Notes: generated by a model not told the origin, from the sequence alone. Positions 14,505 to 23,283 are shown, numbered from the stretch's first letter. The stretch: DNA of 30,099 bases from a virus (IMGVR_UViG_3300025889_000632:1-30099); one strand, 5' to 3'. A program made the numbers and translations.

Positions 14505-15096
14505 ACACAACCTGGCCAAGTTAATTGAAACATACAGCCTGCACACGTTTGTGGAGTCTGGTTATGGTAATGGTGGCAGTTTCAGGTTTGCCAAACAACA
14601 CGGGTTCCTTCAGTGGTTCAGTTGCGATGTGATAAAGGAATCCGCAATGAAGGGCCGGGATGCTTGGCCTGAAGATTGTGTTGCACATTGCAACTCAATT
14701 ACCATGGTGTCAGCAATACAGCAAGCTCGCATGGTGCTTGGCATTGATATGGGCAATGTCTTGTGGTGGCTTGATGCCCATTTCCCAGGAGTGGATACAG
14801 GATTTTTAGACTGGGAAAGTAGCCATGATCAGTTTGGCATAACCAACCCAGCAGAATCAGAGCTGCAAGCAATCATGCTCGGACCTCACGAAAACGATGT
14901 CATACTTATCGACGATGCATTTTTGTTTCGTGCCGGCCTTATCAATCATCGCCTGGAAGACAGAGTGCCTGCTGTTTACAAAAGGTTTTTAGGATCACTA
15001 GAACCGTTTCTGGATTCCCTATCAGCTACCCACAGGATTAAGCAAACAGAAGGCATCACTGGCGCCTTGAGCCTATACCCAAAGGCAGTAGAGTGA
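14488..15096 (+). CDS. Rossmann-like, possible SAM methyltransferase, 202 aa
   Basis: The start ATG 14488 (MASLTEHNLAKLIE) is chosen because AAGGA lies 11 bases upstream; an in-frame ATG at 14449 would lengthen the overlap. HTFVESGYGNGGSFRFAKQ at 19-36 occupies the place of the SAM-binding glycine loop, WFSCDVI at 43-49 the acidic strand, and VLWWLDAHFPG (91-101) with DVILIDDAFLF (137-147) two further strands ending in Asp pairs. This arrangement resembles TylF/Mtf-like and phage small-molecule methyltransferases. No substrate can be named. Position among glycosyltransferases suggests it caps or modifies a sugar. Confidence 0.55.
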   Translation: MASLTEHNLAKLIETYSLHTFVESGYGNGGSFRFAKQHGFLQWFSCDVIKESAMKGRDAWPEDCVAHCNSITMVSAIQQARMVLGIDMGNVLWWLDAHFPGVDTGFLDWESSHDQFGITNPAESELQAIMLGPHENDVILIDDAFLFRAGLINHRLEDRVPAVYKRFLGSLEPFLDSLSATHRIKQTEGITGALSLYPKAVE

Positions 15097-15689
15097 AAAC
15101 CAATAGCCAAGCATACCAGGATGTCGCTGCTTCTATAATAACTCCTGGCAAAGGGAGATACCTTGAGATTGGATCAGGAATTCCAGATCAAGAATCAAAT
15201 ACGTATGTTCTAGACACCGTTTTTGGATGGTCAGGTATATGCATTGATGCAGCAAATTACGATTACAGTTCTCGTTCATGTAAGTTCGTGAACACAGAAG
15301 CTGTCCGCTGGTTGCAGAATCACTGCAGGGATGAACGCTTTGACTACATAAGCTTCGACATCGATGAAACCACAACTCTAGCAGTTCAGGCTGTCTTGGA
15401 TAATAATGTTCAATTCAGGTTTGCAACTGTTGAGCATGATAAATACAAGCATGGATACAAGTATCAAAACTCTCAGCATCAGTTCCTGTCTTCAGCTGGT
15501 TATGTTGCCATGTTCATCGATATTTGCACTTCATGGGATGAGGCGATGATATTTGAAGACTGGTGGTGCCACAGAGATGTTTGCGACAAAACACTTGGAG
15601 TTGGATTAAGCCCATTGGAAGCAATCAGGCAAGTCGAATCCAACATCAATTGTTCTCCAAAAACCGTTCAGCTTTCTCAACTGAAGTGA
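15093..15689 (+). CDS. FkbM-like methyltransferase, 198 aa
   Basis: It begins with GTG that overlaps the preceding stop (GTGA). SQAYQDVAASIITPGKGRYL at 5-24 is the usual FkbM-family opening, followed by motif I YLEIGSG at 23-29, SNTYVLDTVFGWSGICIDAA at 35-54, and FDYISFDID at 83-91. FkbM-type enzymes O-methylate sugars and related hydroxyls using S-adenosylmethionine. It closes the glycan cassette and its last 44 bases overlap, tail to tail, the 3' end of the large virion gene on the other strand. Confidence 0.75.
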   Translation: MKTNSQAYQDVAASIITPGKGRYLEIGSGIPDQESNTYVLDTVFGWSGICIDAANYDYSSRSCKFVNTEAVRWLQNHCRDERFDYISFDIDETTTLAVQAVLDNNVQFRFATVEHDKYKHGYKYQNSQHQFLSSAGYVAMFIDICTSWDEAMIFEDWWCHRDVCDKTLGVGLSPLEAIRQVESNINCSPKTVQLSQLK

Positions 15690-18600
15690 ACACAGGTCCA
15701 ACTCTTTTTCCGGATGGATCCCACACACGAACACCTGATCGATTGTCCACCTGTATGGCGCGGAATCCGGATGGGCTCATATATATGGCGCCGCCACGGT
15801 TGTTAAGGGTGCGGGAAGGAGAAAACCTTGTGCTTTCAGGAAGCCCAGCTGCTACTACCTTAGCTTTTGCTTCTTGCTGTAACTTGAGAGCATCTTCGTA
15901 TTCAGTGAAGAGCGGGACGGAGTTCTTTACTTGATTGAAATCTCCTGATGGCGCCTCGATGATGCCTCTTGGATCCTTCACCATCAAAACCACATCTGGT
16001 CTTCCAGCCATGTCGTAAGGCCAATTTGGTGGAGCATATGTATCGTCCCAAGCTACCCTGGCAATTGGCTTGAATCCAAATTCAGAATAGAGATTAGGCA
16101 GGAATCCGTTGACATCGAATGCATCCAAGGTGGTTGAAACGCGAGCAGCTTCTTTCAATATTGGACGGATATCAGCTTTTGATGTTGGATGCTTGAATAC
16201 AGAAACGAGATCACCGTCTTTTGTAACAGCGACCCCTGCTAATTTATCATCGGAAAGGAAAAGGGCAGTGTCTGATTTATTATAAAAATCAAGATCTTTT
16301 ACCTGAACCGCAGCTCCAAGCTTATGGTCTTTCTCTGTGAGTGCTATTGCGGAGTGGAATTGGCTGCCAGCCCTTGGATTGTTAACGCTGAACCTGCTCC
16401 ACGGTAGACTTGGGCGAGATTCTTTTTGCCGCTTTCCTCTGCCTTTAGACTTTCTTCCTCCGCTGTCAGTTCTGGGAACTCTGCGTCCAGTATCGACGTG
16501 TCCTCCACGTCCATATAGTAGATTTCCTCCAGACTGCGCCGCTTGCCTCGCTTCCTGTATGCTTCCTGGGATCGTTGCAGATTCTCCACCATCTCGGGAT
16601 CCAGCCCACGACGGAGGAGAGATTCTGCCTCCGATAAGTTCTTGTCGTGATCTTTCATCGTCATTAAGATTCCATTTTTCTCGTGCATCTGCAATCACTT
16701 TTTTATCCCGCCTCGTTTCACTTGGGAATATCTGCCTGATGCCCTCCCATGTAATCGATTGCATTTGACGGGGGAGGAGTCCTCGCAATTCTGCTGCTTT
16801 TCTATATGCGTCAGCATATACATGATATGTTCCATTAACACCTGGACTGCCTTTTTTTGTTACTCCTGTTCCAAAGTTGTGTGAGACTGGAGTCGCATTC
16901 GCACCATATGGCTGAAGATGTCCCGCTGCTACTGCGTGGGTGTCAATTGTAACATCACCAAGAAGACTGTTTGGATCGATGATGTTGTTGAAAAACGATC
17001 GAACCTTGTGCATTTCACCGAGTTGATTGGAAATGTTTTCCATGCTCCCATCTTTCAATATGGAAACTGCTTTCTCGATTTCAGACACAGAACCCCATCC
17101 GTTTTTAGCATTGTCACCGTCCTTAGTGACATCTATCTGCTTAGGAGTTCCATCAGGCGCAATGACTCGATAATCTCGCCCATACAATGTTTGAGCCAGA
17201 ATCCGAATTGCCCATCCCTGAAGATCTGAAGTTCCATCTAATTCAGCAATCGTTTTTCCGATGATCTTTTCAAAGTCTTCTCTCCTGTCATTCTTTGCTT
17301 TCTGATCAAGATCTTTATTGTATTTTAATCGTCGCTTCTTCTGTGTGGCAGTTTCCCCTTTTTTTGCAGTTTTCTTTTTCTTCTTGGGAGCTTGTGCGGC
17401 GTCAATAATCTGTTCGGCTTGTTCCCAAACCAAACCATCATCAAGTCTGGTGTCTTGGTGGTTCCTCCAGATGTCTAGCACTTGTTCTGCTTGCGCCACA
17501 TTCATGAACCAGTTTTTCTGCGGACTCAGAACAGCCATTACGCCAGCAGTTTGAGGAGCTGTATAATTGTAATGATTTGCAAAATCGTTAGCTATTGAGA
17601 ATGCTCCATCATACCAAAGCGTTGCCATCTCCCTTAGATCACCAGGGAAAGCATCATGAATCGCCAGCAAATTGTCCACCATCCAATCGATGTATGCTTC
17701 GCGTTTCTCTTTTGGATCAGTGATAGACCGGATCCTTTCTGGAACATGGTCGTAACTCATTTTCTCCATGTGATCAGCTAAAGCAATATCACCAACCATG
17801 TCTCCAGATATGTTGCTGGAATTAGGTGTAGAAACAGGTTTTGCTTTCGTTCCAAGTTTGGCTGTTCCAACGCGAAAATTATCTTGTGGCATCCTCTGCG
17901 GACTCATCATCCGCTTCACCTTCAAGTGATCGAATGGTCCGAATCCAAGCGGGGTTCCTTGTGGTGATGCGTTGTCCAAAGATCCAATACGTTCAAGTCT
18001 CAAGCTTGAGTAAATGCGTTCTGATCCAGAATCCCAGGAAGAGTAAAACGGATTGATTCCTTTATTGTTTCCTTGCAGGAATGCGTTTACAATGTTGTGC
18101 TTTTCATCTGACAATCCAGTTTTCCCAGGCAAACCGTTTTTGTGGTTGTCGATGTATTTTCGAGCATCCGCAAAGAACTGATCGACATCATTATTCCATG
18201 CACGAATCTTCCCTGAGTCCTGCCATTGCTTTGCCCGGGCAGCAACCTGGTCAAGGTTGATCATCCGGACAAGTCGATTTCCCTGACTGTCAATGAACCA
18301 TTCATATGGAAGGTATCGACGTTCCACTGCTGGAATGGATCCACGATTGCGATACATTGAATTGATCCATGAATCACCTTTGCTACGAGTCCCGATACCA
18401 AAGTATTTTGAAGACAGAACCTCCCCATCCTTGATCGCCTTATTTATTGCATCAACCGTTCCTCGAAAATTTTCAAAACCAGGCATGTCACGCAATTCAT
18501 CTTGCATGTATTTGCCTCTGGTTTCAGTTCGATTTGGATTGACCGTTCCATCGTTATTGTATCGATACCGAGTTCCAATGTTCTGGTTATCCTCTGTGAC

Positions 18601-20823
18601 GACATCCTGGTCAGCGACCGCATCTTTGGTTTTTTTCCGATTATCTTTCAGCTGCTGACTGAATTGTTTTTTCGGAATGACTTGAACAGTTCCGTCTTTC
18701 GCAGTCTGAGTGAAGGATTTGATAGGACCATCGAAGTCAAAAGACTGATTCCTGACTGGATCAAGAGATACCTGGCTTGGTGCTTCCTCGCCTCGACGAG
18801 CAGCGTCATACTGTCGATCCAGTTGTTTAGTGTATTTCTTATAACTCTTTGAAAGTTTGGAATCTTTCTTCAGTTTCGATCGAAACACATTATTGTCGCC
18901 ATACCCCAGAGAATTGAGTCCTTCACCTCCGCTCAACAAATTGAGTGCGTTGAATACTCCATATTTCGCCTGCTGCCACGCTTTGGAAAGCGGATCCAAT
19001 CCAAGCTTCACATCCTTCCCAAGTGGCGCCATCGCGCTTTTCAACCCTTGTCCAAGCTTCGATTTACGAACATAATTGTGAAGCCCTTGACCAGCGGTTT
19101 CTGCCATGAACTGTTCCGAAAAAAGCTCACGTATCACCCAGTCTGGTTCCCCTGCATAAATACGAGTCTCGATTTCACGGACCTTTTTGCCGATGTCTTC
19201 TGGAGTAATCGACGCACCCTTTTGCTCTCCTTCAAGCAAGCTTCGAGCGTAACCGCGTTTCATGCTGTCCAGGTTCCCATAAAGCTCGGTCATCTTTTCG
19301 CGGATGTAGCCCTTGTCCACCAGTCCAGAGTCCCACATCGATTCTCCGACTTCATGCAGGATGTCCAATCCCGGCGCGTTGCCATCGCCATTGACAATGA
19401 TGGACCTGGTCCCGGGATCATAATACGCACTGGATCCAAGAACCTTTTGGCCTTTTGCAAACTCATCCCCAGGCAGAATCTTGACATCGACCTTTCCGCG
19501 CAATAACTCCGATGCTCCGACTATATTTTCCCGGGCATCCTGTGGAAGCTTGTCGAATGTTTCATTGGATCCTTTGTGTTCACGCCTGAAAAGCTCTATG
19601 CTATTTGCCATGCGCTGGGCATCAGAGGCACCCGTCAAGGCATCGACTCCTCTCCCTACCACACTGCCTCCTGCACCCGCTACAGCTCCTCCTAGTGCGC
19701 CACTGAAGGCTTCTGCTGTGGTGTCTGCAGCAGCGGCACCCATTGCGCCACCGATCACGGCACCACCAGCGGCACCCTGCGCAGCAGACGCTCCTAAACG
19801 CAAAGCAGGATCCACAGCTCTCAAGGCATTTGCTGCTCCCCGCACTTTAGTGGGCAATGCCTTATTCTTGGAGATTCTCTCCATGAGCCCAAAGTTTGTC
19901 GGGAATTCAGGAAGATCCTTGATTGACTTTGTTAAGGCTGCGCCAAACGGCGCCAACCGATCTGCAGCTTCCACAGCAATCCTGCCTGCTGCAGTTCGCG
20001 CAGGATCCACAAATGCCCCAGCAGCGGTGGCGAGATTCTTTGCTCTTCCGATGTTCTCTGCTGTTTTCGGGAATCTTTCGACGAATCCTGATTTTGCCTT
20101 GTCAATTGCACCACCTACAGCCTCGATCCCCCGCCCTGTGGCTGTCCCTGCTGCCCTGAGCCCTCTCCTTGCCCCTACACCTGCCAGCTTGCCTGCACCT
20201 TTCGCCAGAGGCGCTCCTACTGCGCCAATGTCCATAAAATAAGATGCGCCTTCAGCCATGGCTGGATCGACATCCACATCATCGGTCCCCATATTTTGAG
20301 TGAACTGGAGGTGATCAATTAAGTCTTCCTCACCCAATCGGGCTTTCTCGCGCATTGCTTCAAGCTTTCGGATCTCACGCCATGCCCTAAACCTCTCACG
20401 GGTGTATTCCTCGTCCCTGGTGAGCTTGTGCTTGACCTTTTGAGTCATGATGCCCAAGTCTGCCGTTCCGCGCAGAACCCCTTCTCCCAGCGAATTTATG
20501 ATGCGCCTGCCTCTGCCTTCGACCAGGTTACCCAAAGCAGCTTTGCCTCCTGCCTTAAGCTCTCCTGCCATGGATCCGACAATGTTCCATGCATCATCCA
20601 TGGTGAAGTCTTGGTCCTCACGTCCTTCAGACCATTCCTGCCAAGCTTCGAACTCTGCATCAGTGTCACCAGGCACGTAGGTCATGTCATCCAGTGGAGG
20701 TGGGACATCTTCATCTTCTATATATTCAAAAGACGATGAACTTGAAATTGGCTCATCGTCTATATATTCAAAAGCAGAAGAGCTGCTTTCAACATGCTCT
20801 TCATCAAGATATTCAATAGGCAT
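15646..20823 (-). CDS. Large polyvalent virion protein, 1725 aa
   Basis: Multi-domain protein of the sort injected with phage DNA. Residues 1-50 hold a tandem acidic/Ser repeat (EYIDDEPISSSSS type). Residues about 195-420 are Gly/Ala-rich with possible membrane-active helices (GAVIGGAMGAAAADTTAEAF). ILHEVGES at 488-495 resembles a zinc metallopeptidase helix but lacks the second His (H-E-x-x-E), so that domain may be inactive. A helical domain includes LSPQKNW (1099-1105) and DTHAV (1294-1298), a pair I associate with uncharacterised phage polyvalent proteins. RFSV and LDAFDVNGFLPNLYSEFGFK near 1565-1584, with GRPDVVLM, form a GNAT-like C-terminal domain. About 16370-16660 the frame encodes an odd Gly/Arg/Ser-rich stretch (see separate entry). 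The start shares TAATG with the upstream gene. Likely internal core/ejection protein. Confidence 0.75.
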   Translation of the reverse strand: MPIEYLDEEHVESSSSAFEYIDDEPISSSSSFEYIEDEDVPPPLDDMTYVPGDTDAEFEAWQEWSEGREDQDFTMDDAWNIVGSMAGELKAGGKAALGNLVEGRGRRIINSLGEGVLRGTADLGIMTQKVKHKLTRDEEYTRERFRAWREIRKLEAMREKARLGEEDLIDHLQFTQNMGTDDVDVDPAMAEGASYFMDIGAVGAPLAKGAGKLAGVGARRGLRAAGTATGRGIEAVGGAIDKAKSGFVERFPKTAENIGRAKNLATAAGAFVDPARTAAGRIAVEAADRLAPFGAALTKSIKDLPEFPTNFGLMERISKNKALPTKVRGAANALRAVDPALRLGASAAQGAAGGAVIGGAMGAAAADTTAEAFSGALGGAVAGAGGSVVGRGVDALTGASDAQRMANSIELFRREHKGSNETFDKLPQDARENIVGASELLRGKVDVKILPGDEFAKGQKVLGSSAYYDPGTRSIIVNGDGNAPGLDILHEVGESMWDSGLVDKGYIREKMTELYGNLDSMKRGYARSLLEGEQKGASITPEDIGKKVREIETRIYAGEPDWVIRELFSEQFMAETAGQGLHNYVRKSKLGQGLKSAMAPLGKDVKLGLDPLSKAWQQAKYGVFNALNLLSGGEGLNSLGYGDNNVFRSKLKKDSKLSKSYKKYTKQLDRQYDAARRGEEAPSQVSLDPVRNQSFDFDGPIKSFTQTAKDGTVQVIPKKQFSQQLKDNRKKTKDAVADQDVVTEDNQNIGTRYRYNNDGTVNPNRTETRGKYMQDELRDMPGFENFRGTVDAINKAIKDGEVLSSKYFGIGTRSKGDSWINSMYRNRGSIPAVERRYLPYEWFIDSQGNRLVRMINLDQVAARAKQWQDSGKIRAWNNDVDQFFADARKYIDNHKNGLPGKTGLSDEKHNIVNAFLQGNNKGINPFYSSWDSGSERIYSSLRLERIGSLDNASPQGTPLGFGPFDHLKVKRMMSPQRMPQDNFRVGTAKLGTKAKPVSTPNSSNISGDMVGDIALADHMEKMSYDHVPERIRSITDPKEKREAYIDWMVDNLLAIHDAFPGDLREMATLWYDGAFSIANDFANHYNYTAPQTAGVMAVLSPQKNWFMNVAQAEQVLDIWRNHQDTRLDDGLVWEQAEQIIDAAQAPKKKKKTAKKGETATQKKRRLKYNKDLDQKAKNDRREDFEKIIGKTIAELDGTSDLQGWAIRILAQTLYGRDYRVIAPDGTPKQIDVTKDGDNAKNGWGSVSEIEKAVSILKDGSMENISNQLGEMHKVRSFFNNIIDPNSLLGDVTIDTHAVAAGHLQPYGANATPVSHNFGTGVTKKGSPGVNGTYHVYADAYRKAAELRGLLPRQMQSITWEGIRQIFPSETRRDKKVIADAREKWNLNDDERSRQELIGGRISPPSWAGSRDGGESATIPGSIQEARQAAQSGGNLLYGRGGHVDTGRRVPRTDSGGRKSKGRGKRQKESRPSLPWSRFSVNNPRAGSQFHSAIALTEKDHKLGAAVQVKDLDFYNKSDTALFLSDDKLAGVAVTKDGDLVSVFKHPTSKADIRPILKEAARVSTTLDAFDVNGFLPNLYSEFGFKPIARVAWDDTYAPPNWPYDMAGRPDVVLMVKDPRGIIEAPSGDFNQVKNSVPLFTEYEDALKLQQEAKAKVVAAGLPESTRFSPSRTLNNRGGAIYMSPSGFRAIQVDNRSGVRVWDPSGKRVGPVFTSVEKAERFLENN
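16344..16694 (-). other. Protein-like frame nested in the large virion gene
   Basis: In the +1 frame relative to the 1725-aa gene lies an open frame whose part SLLRRGLDPEMVENLQRSQE, AYRKRGKRRSLEEIYYMDVE and LDAEFPELTAEEESLKAEES looks like an ordinary helical phage protein, whereas the main frame over the same bases is Gly/Arg/Ser/Pro-rich. No clear ribosome binding site serves the internal ATGs. It may mark a pair of compensating frameshifts in the main gene (one near 16640-16670, one near 16390-16430) or, less likely, a nested gene. Confidence 0.35.
20717..20818 (-). repeat. 42-bp tandem repeat coding for EYxDDE-Ser motif
   Basis: TCTATATATTCAAAAG occurs at 20717-20732 and 20759-20774, and a diverged copy at 20801-20818, an exact 42-base spacing. 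In the protein it gives three copies of about 14 residues: EYLDEEHVESSSSA, FEYIDDEPISSSSS, FEYIEDED. The repeat keeps frame and forms the acidic N-terminus of the large virion protein. Confidence 0.75.
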
Positions 20824-21986
20824 TATTTGGACCTTGCTTTTCTGTATTTTCCGCTTGGCTGAAGAATGAAGATTTCTTGACCTGGTTTTAACATGCCTGC
20901 TTCTTGGGCTTCATAGACCTCTTCTTCATTTTCAAATTCGCGACGATTTAATCGAAAAGGTTTTCCAGCCGCATACTCTTCAGGAAGACCAAACCGCCCC
21001 CCTTGATCGATGTATGATTGCCGCTGAATGTTTGCTGCGTCCTCATATGCTTTTGCAGCTTGCCGTGCTGCCTTGAGGAATTTGCGCTTCATGTCCGATG
21101 TGATAAAGCCACCTGACTTCAACCTTGTGTATTCGTTTACAAGTTGTTCAGGTAACCCCCCAGCTTTTGCCGCAACTTCAAATTCACTTTCACGCACAAC
21201 TGATCTAGGATCCAAACTCTTCATGAACGTAAACACCATTGCAATATCCCCTGGCCCATCCAGTTTCTCTTTACTCATGATCAGGTTTTCCAGAGCAGCA
21301 TACTGAGCATTCAAGCCTGAGAAGTTTTTAACAGGTTCACTTGCATGAAGTTTTGTGAACAAATCATTGGAAAGCTTGGCTTGCTCTTCATTTAGTCCAC
21401 CTCTTTTTTGGGCATCGTTTAACTTTTGCTGATGCTCTCGTTGTAGATCTTGAACTTGGGCATCCCTATAAGCATTAAGGTTCTGCTGAGCCTTAATGTC
21501 GGATATGGTCTCCATTGCGCGGACTGACGGCGCAGCCCCAACTTTAGACATTGTTTCAGCATCACCACCAATCATGGACGCAGCATATGCTCGATCTGTC
21601 TCTGCCTGCTGCGCTGCCTCCTGCTCCCTGCTTTCTTGGCTTGCTGCATGCTCCATCCTTTGCTTGCCTTCAGCCATTTTCATTTTGTGAAGCTCAGAGG
21701 CTTGCTTGATGATCAGGTTTTCACCAAGGCCTTTGAGTTCATTGAGGCCAAGATTGTCAAGGTGGTCATTCCAAACTTTTTCTTCCATGCCATAGGCATC
21801 TCCGAATCCTCTCAGCTTGTTTCGAAGTCCTTTTGCTTCACCTTTTGCTTGCTGAAACTTCTCAATCCCTGCACCAATGCTCTGCCCCATGTTGGCTAGA
21901 CTTGACGCAATAATCTGTCCACCCATTGGGGCAACAGATGGTCCGCGCATTCCTTGACCGCTCCATGTTTGTTGTGAGTATGGCAT
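20823..21986 (-). CDS. Internal virion-like protein, 387 aa
   Basis: Mostly helical and Gln/Ala/Lys-rich. Residues about 30-230 are coiled-coil-like (QSIGAGIEKFQQAKGEAKGL, KMKMAEGKQRMEHAASQES). FTFMKSLDPRSVVRESEFEV at about 255-274 resembles a segment (F-M-K-x-L-D-P-x-S-V-V-R-E) that I recognise from internal/ejection proteins of podovirus-like phages. The C-terminus GMLKPGQEIFILQPSGKYRK is a small beta unit. It sits between two other internal protein genes; the stop overlaps the next start by one base (TAATG) and AAGG precedes that start. Likely part of the DNA-ejection apparatus. Confidence 0.65.
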   Translation of the reverse strand: MPYSQQTWSGQGMRGPSVAPMGGQIIASSLANMGQSIGAGIEKFQQAKGEAKGLRNKLRGFGDAYGMEEKVWNDHLDNLGLNELKGLGENLIIKQASELHKMKMAEGKQRMEHAASQESREQEAAQQAETDRAYAASMIGGDAETMSKVGAAPSVRAMETISDIKAQQNLNAYRDAQVQDLQREHQQKLNDAQKRGGLNEEQAKLSNDLFTKLHASEPVKNFSGLNAQYAALENLIMSKEKLDGPGDIAMVFTFMKSLDPRSVVRESEFEVAAKAGGLPEQLVNEYTRLKSGGFITSDMKRKFLKAARQAAKAYEDAANIQRQSYIDQGGRFGLPEEYAAGKPFRLNRREFENEEEVYEAQEAGMLKPGQEIFILQPSGKYRKARSK

Positions 21987-21991
21987 ATCTT

Positions 21992-22870
21992 TTATCCAAA
22001 AAGTTTAGAAAATCCACCAGCATGTCCTGCCCCCCCCATCATTCCACCACCAATACTTCCTGCTGCACTCAATGCTCCACCAATCATACCCGCTTTTGCA
22101 TTGGCTGAAGCGATTGCTGCATCTTGTGCTGCCTGGAAGTTTTGAGTATTCAAAGCCCCGGCATATGCAGATTCTGCATTGAATACATTCCCAGGATTGA
22201 ACCCTTGCCCTTGCCCTGTAATACCTGCTGCCTGCCCAACCTGAACACCAGGTCTTCCGAGGATCGCCATGAACGGATCGGCGCTTGTTGCAGCGTTAAT
22301 ACCAATGACATTCTGAGCAAACCCTTGGCGCCTTCTTTGAAGCTGTTCTGCCTGCATCCCTTTAATCAGCGCCTCTTCACCAATGTCTGCCATGCCGTAG
22401 CCCATGCCTCTCGCTGCTTGGCCGGCCCTTACATGCTGCTCAAGCTCTCTCTGCAGTGATGGAGGCAGTGAAGCGCCGGCTTGCAGATCTTCAAGGGCTT
22501 GCCGATTCATTTCGTCGATTAATGCTGCCTGCTGCGGATTTGCGCTTTTGAAAGCATCACTTGCCCGACGACCAAGGCGCTCAACGTCTGCGATGTCAGA
22601 TTCGCGTGAAACGGCCCTGCCAGCAGACTCGGCAGCAGACAGTCTCGGCATGACTTCTTGCTCGTATAAATCCAGCAACCCTGGCTCACCATCCCTGCCC
22701 ATCATTGTGTCACGCAGGATGTCCAAATCCAGCTGTGCGTATGCTGCGCGACCGTAGTCAGGATTCGCTTCAGCCGCGAATAAATCAGGCGCCAATTCGA
22801 TCTGAGCTTCAAGCGTATCTCTTGTTTCTTTTGCGTAGTCGCGTGGTGGTGGTGATTTAACTGAGCCCAT
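21992..22870 (-). CDS. Internal core/ejection-type protein, 292 aa
   Basis: It begins MGSVKSPPPRDYAKETRDTL EAQIELAPDL, a pattern (PPPRDYxxETxDTLxAQ) common to podovirus internal proteins. Residues about 70-180 are helical and charged; residues about 190-292 are Gly/Ala-rich (AKAGMIGGALSAAGSIGGGM), typical of membrane-inserting ejection proteins. AAAGGCAGATAAAG precedes the start, and the gene overlaps the previous one by 14 bases. It probably joins the two downstream internal proteins in the ejection channel; no lytic transglycosylase motif is visible. Confidence 0.65.
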   Translation of the reverse strand: MGSVKSPPPRDYAKETRDTLEAQIELAPDLFAAEANPDYGRAAYAQLDLDILRDTMMGRDGEPGLLDLYEQEVMPRLSAAESAGRAVSRESDIADVERLGRRASDAFKSANPQQAALIDEMNRQALEDLQAGASLPPSLQRELEQHVRAGQAARGMGYGMADIGEEALIKGMQAEQLQRRRQGFAQNVIGINAATSADPFMAILGRPGVQVGQAAGITGQGQGFNPGNVFNAESAYAGALNTQNFQAAQDAAIASANAKAGMIGGALSAAGSIGGGMMGGAGHAGGFSKLFG

Positions 22871-23213
22871 CTTTATCTGCCTTTCTTAGGAATCTGTCCC
22901 AATCGTAAATTACTGCTTTTTCTTTTCCTCTTCGGTGCCATGCAATCAATGGCAGTTTAAACGGTGCAAGCTGCTGAAATCGTTGAAGCCTACCCTTGCC
23001 TGCTGCCAGGTAGACGAACCAGCAATCCGGATCCTTATGATCGAACGAGTGATCATTCCACCGATCGATGTTATCCGATTCAATAGGCTTTGCCATAATG
23101 AACGCATCATCACCAGAATAGACGTAGCCTTTCGCCAGGTAATTTGATAAATCGATCGTAAATTCTTTTTGAGTTCCTTCATACAGTTTCGCTGCTTCCT
23201 TTATTGGCTTCAT
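22857..23213 (-). CDS. Hypothetical virion-region protein, 118 aa
   Basis: The sequence runs MKPIKEAAKLYEGTQKEFTI, then YLAKGYVYSGDDAFIMAKPI, DPDCWFVYLAAGKGRLQRFQ and PFKLPLIAWHRRGKEKAVIY. Proteins of this size with a Y-x-G-D-D-A-F-I-M-A strand and a W-x-R-R-G-K turn occur beside tail/internal genes of many phages, often called hypothetical. The fold looks like a small alpha/beta (GNAT-like) domain, an inference. The ATG overlaps a 21-aa frame's stop as ATGA. Confidence 0.6.
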   Translation of the reverse strand: MKPIKEAAKLYEGTQKEFTIDLSNYLAKGYVYSGDDAFIMAKPIESDNIDRWNDHSFDHKDPDCWFVYLAAGKGRLQRFQQLAPFKLPLIAWHRRGKEKAVIYDWDRFLRKADKDGLS

Positions 23214-23275
23214 TTATGCCCGATCAATTCGAAATAAGCTTTATCACCGGATCCGCTTGCATACCATTCGTGCAT
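23210..23275 (-). CDS. Tiny peptide, 21 aa, tentative
   Basis: The frame reads MHEWYASGSGDKAYFELIGH and one more K. It fills the gap between the fibre-like gene (ending 23284) and the 118-aa gene, and its stop overlaps the latter's start as ATGA. A weak GAG lies upstream. Without it the gap of 70 bases would be unusually large for this tightly packed operon. Too short to judge by composition. Confidence 0.3.
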   Translation of the reverse strand: MHEWYASGSGDKAYFELIGHK

Positions 23276-23283
23276 CAACCATC

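Noticed and set aside
19481-20242. Long plus-strand open frame of 253 codons
   Set aside because: It is antisense to the Gly/Ala-rich part of the large virion gene; GC-rich Ala codons keep the complementary frame open, giving Ala/Pro/Ser text.
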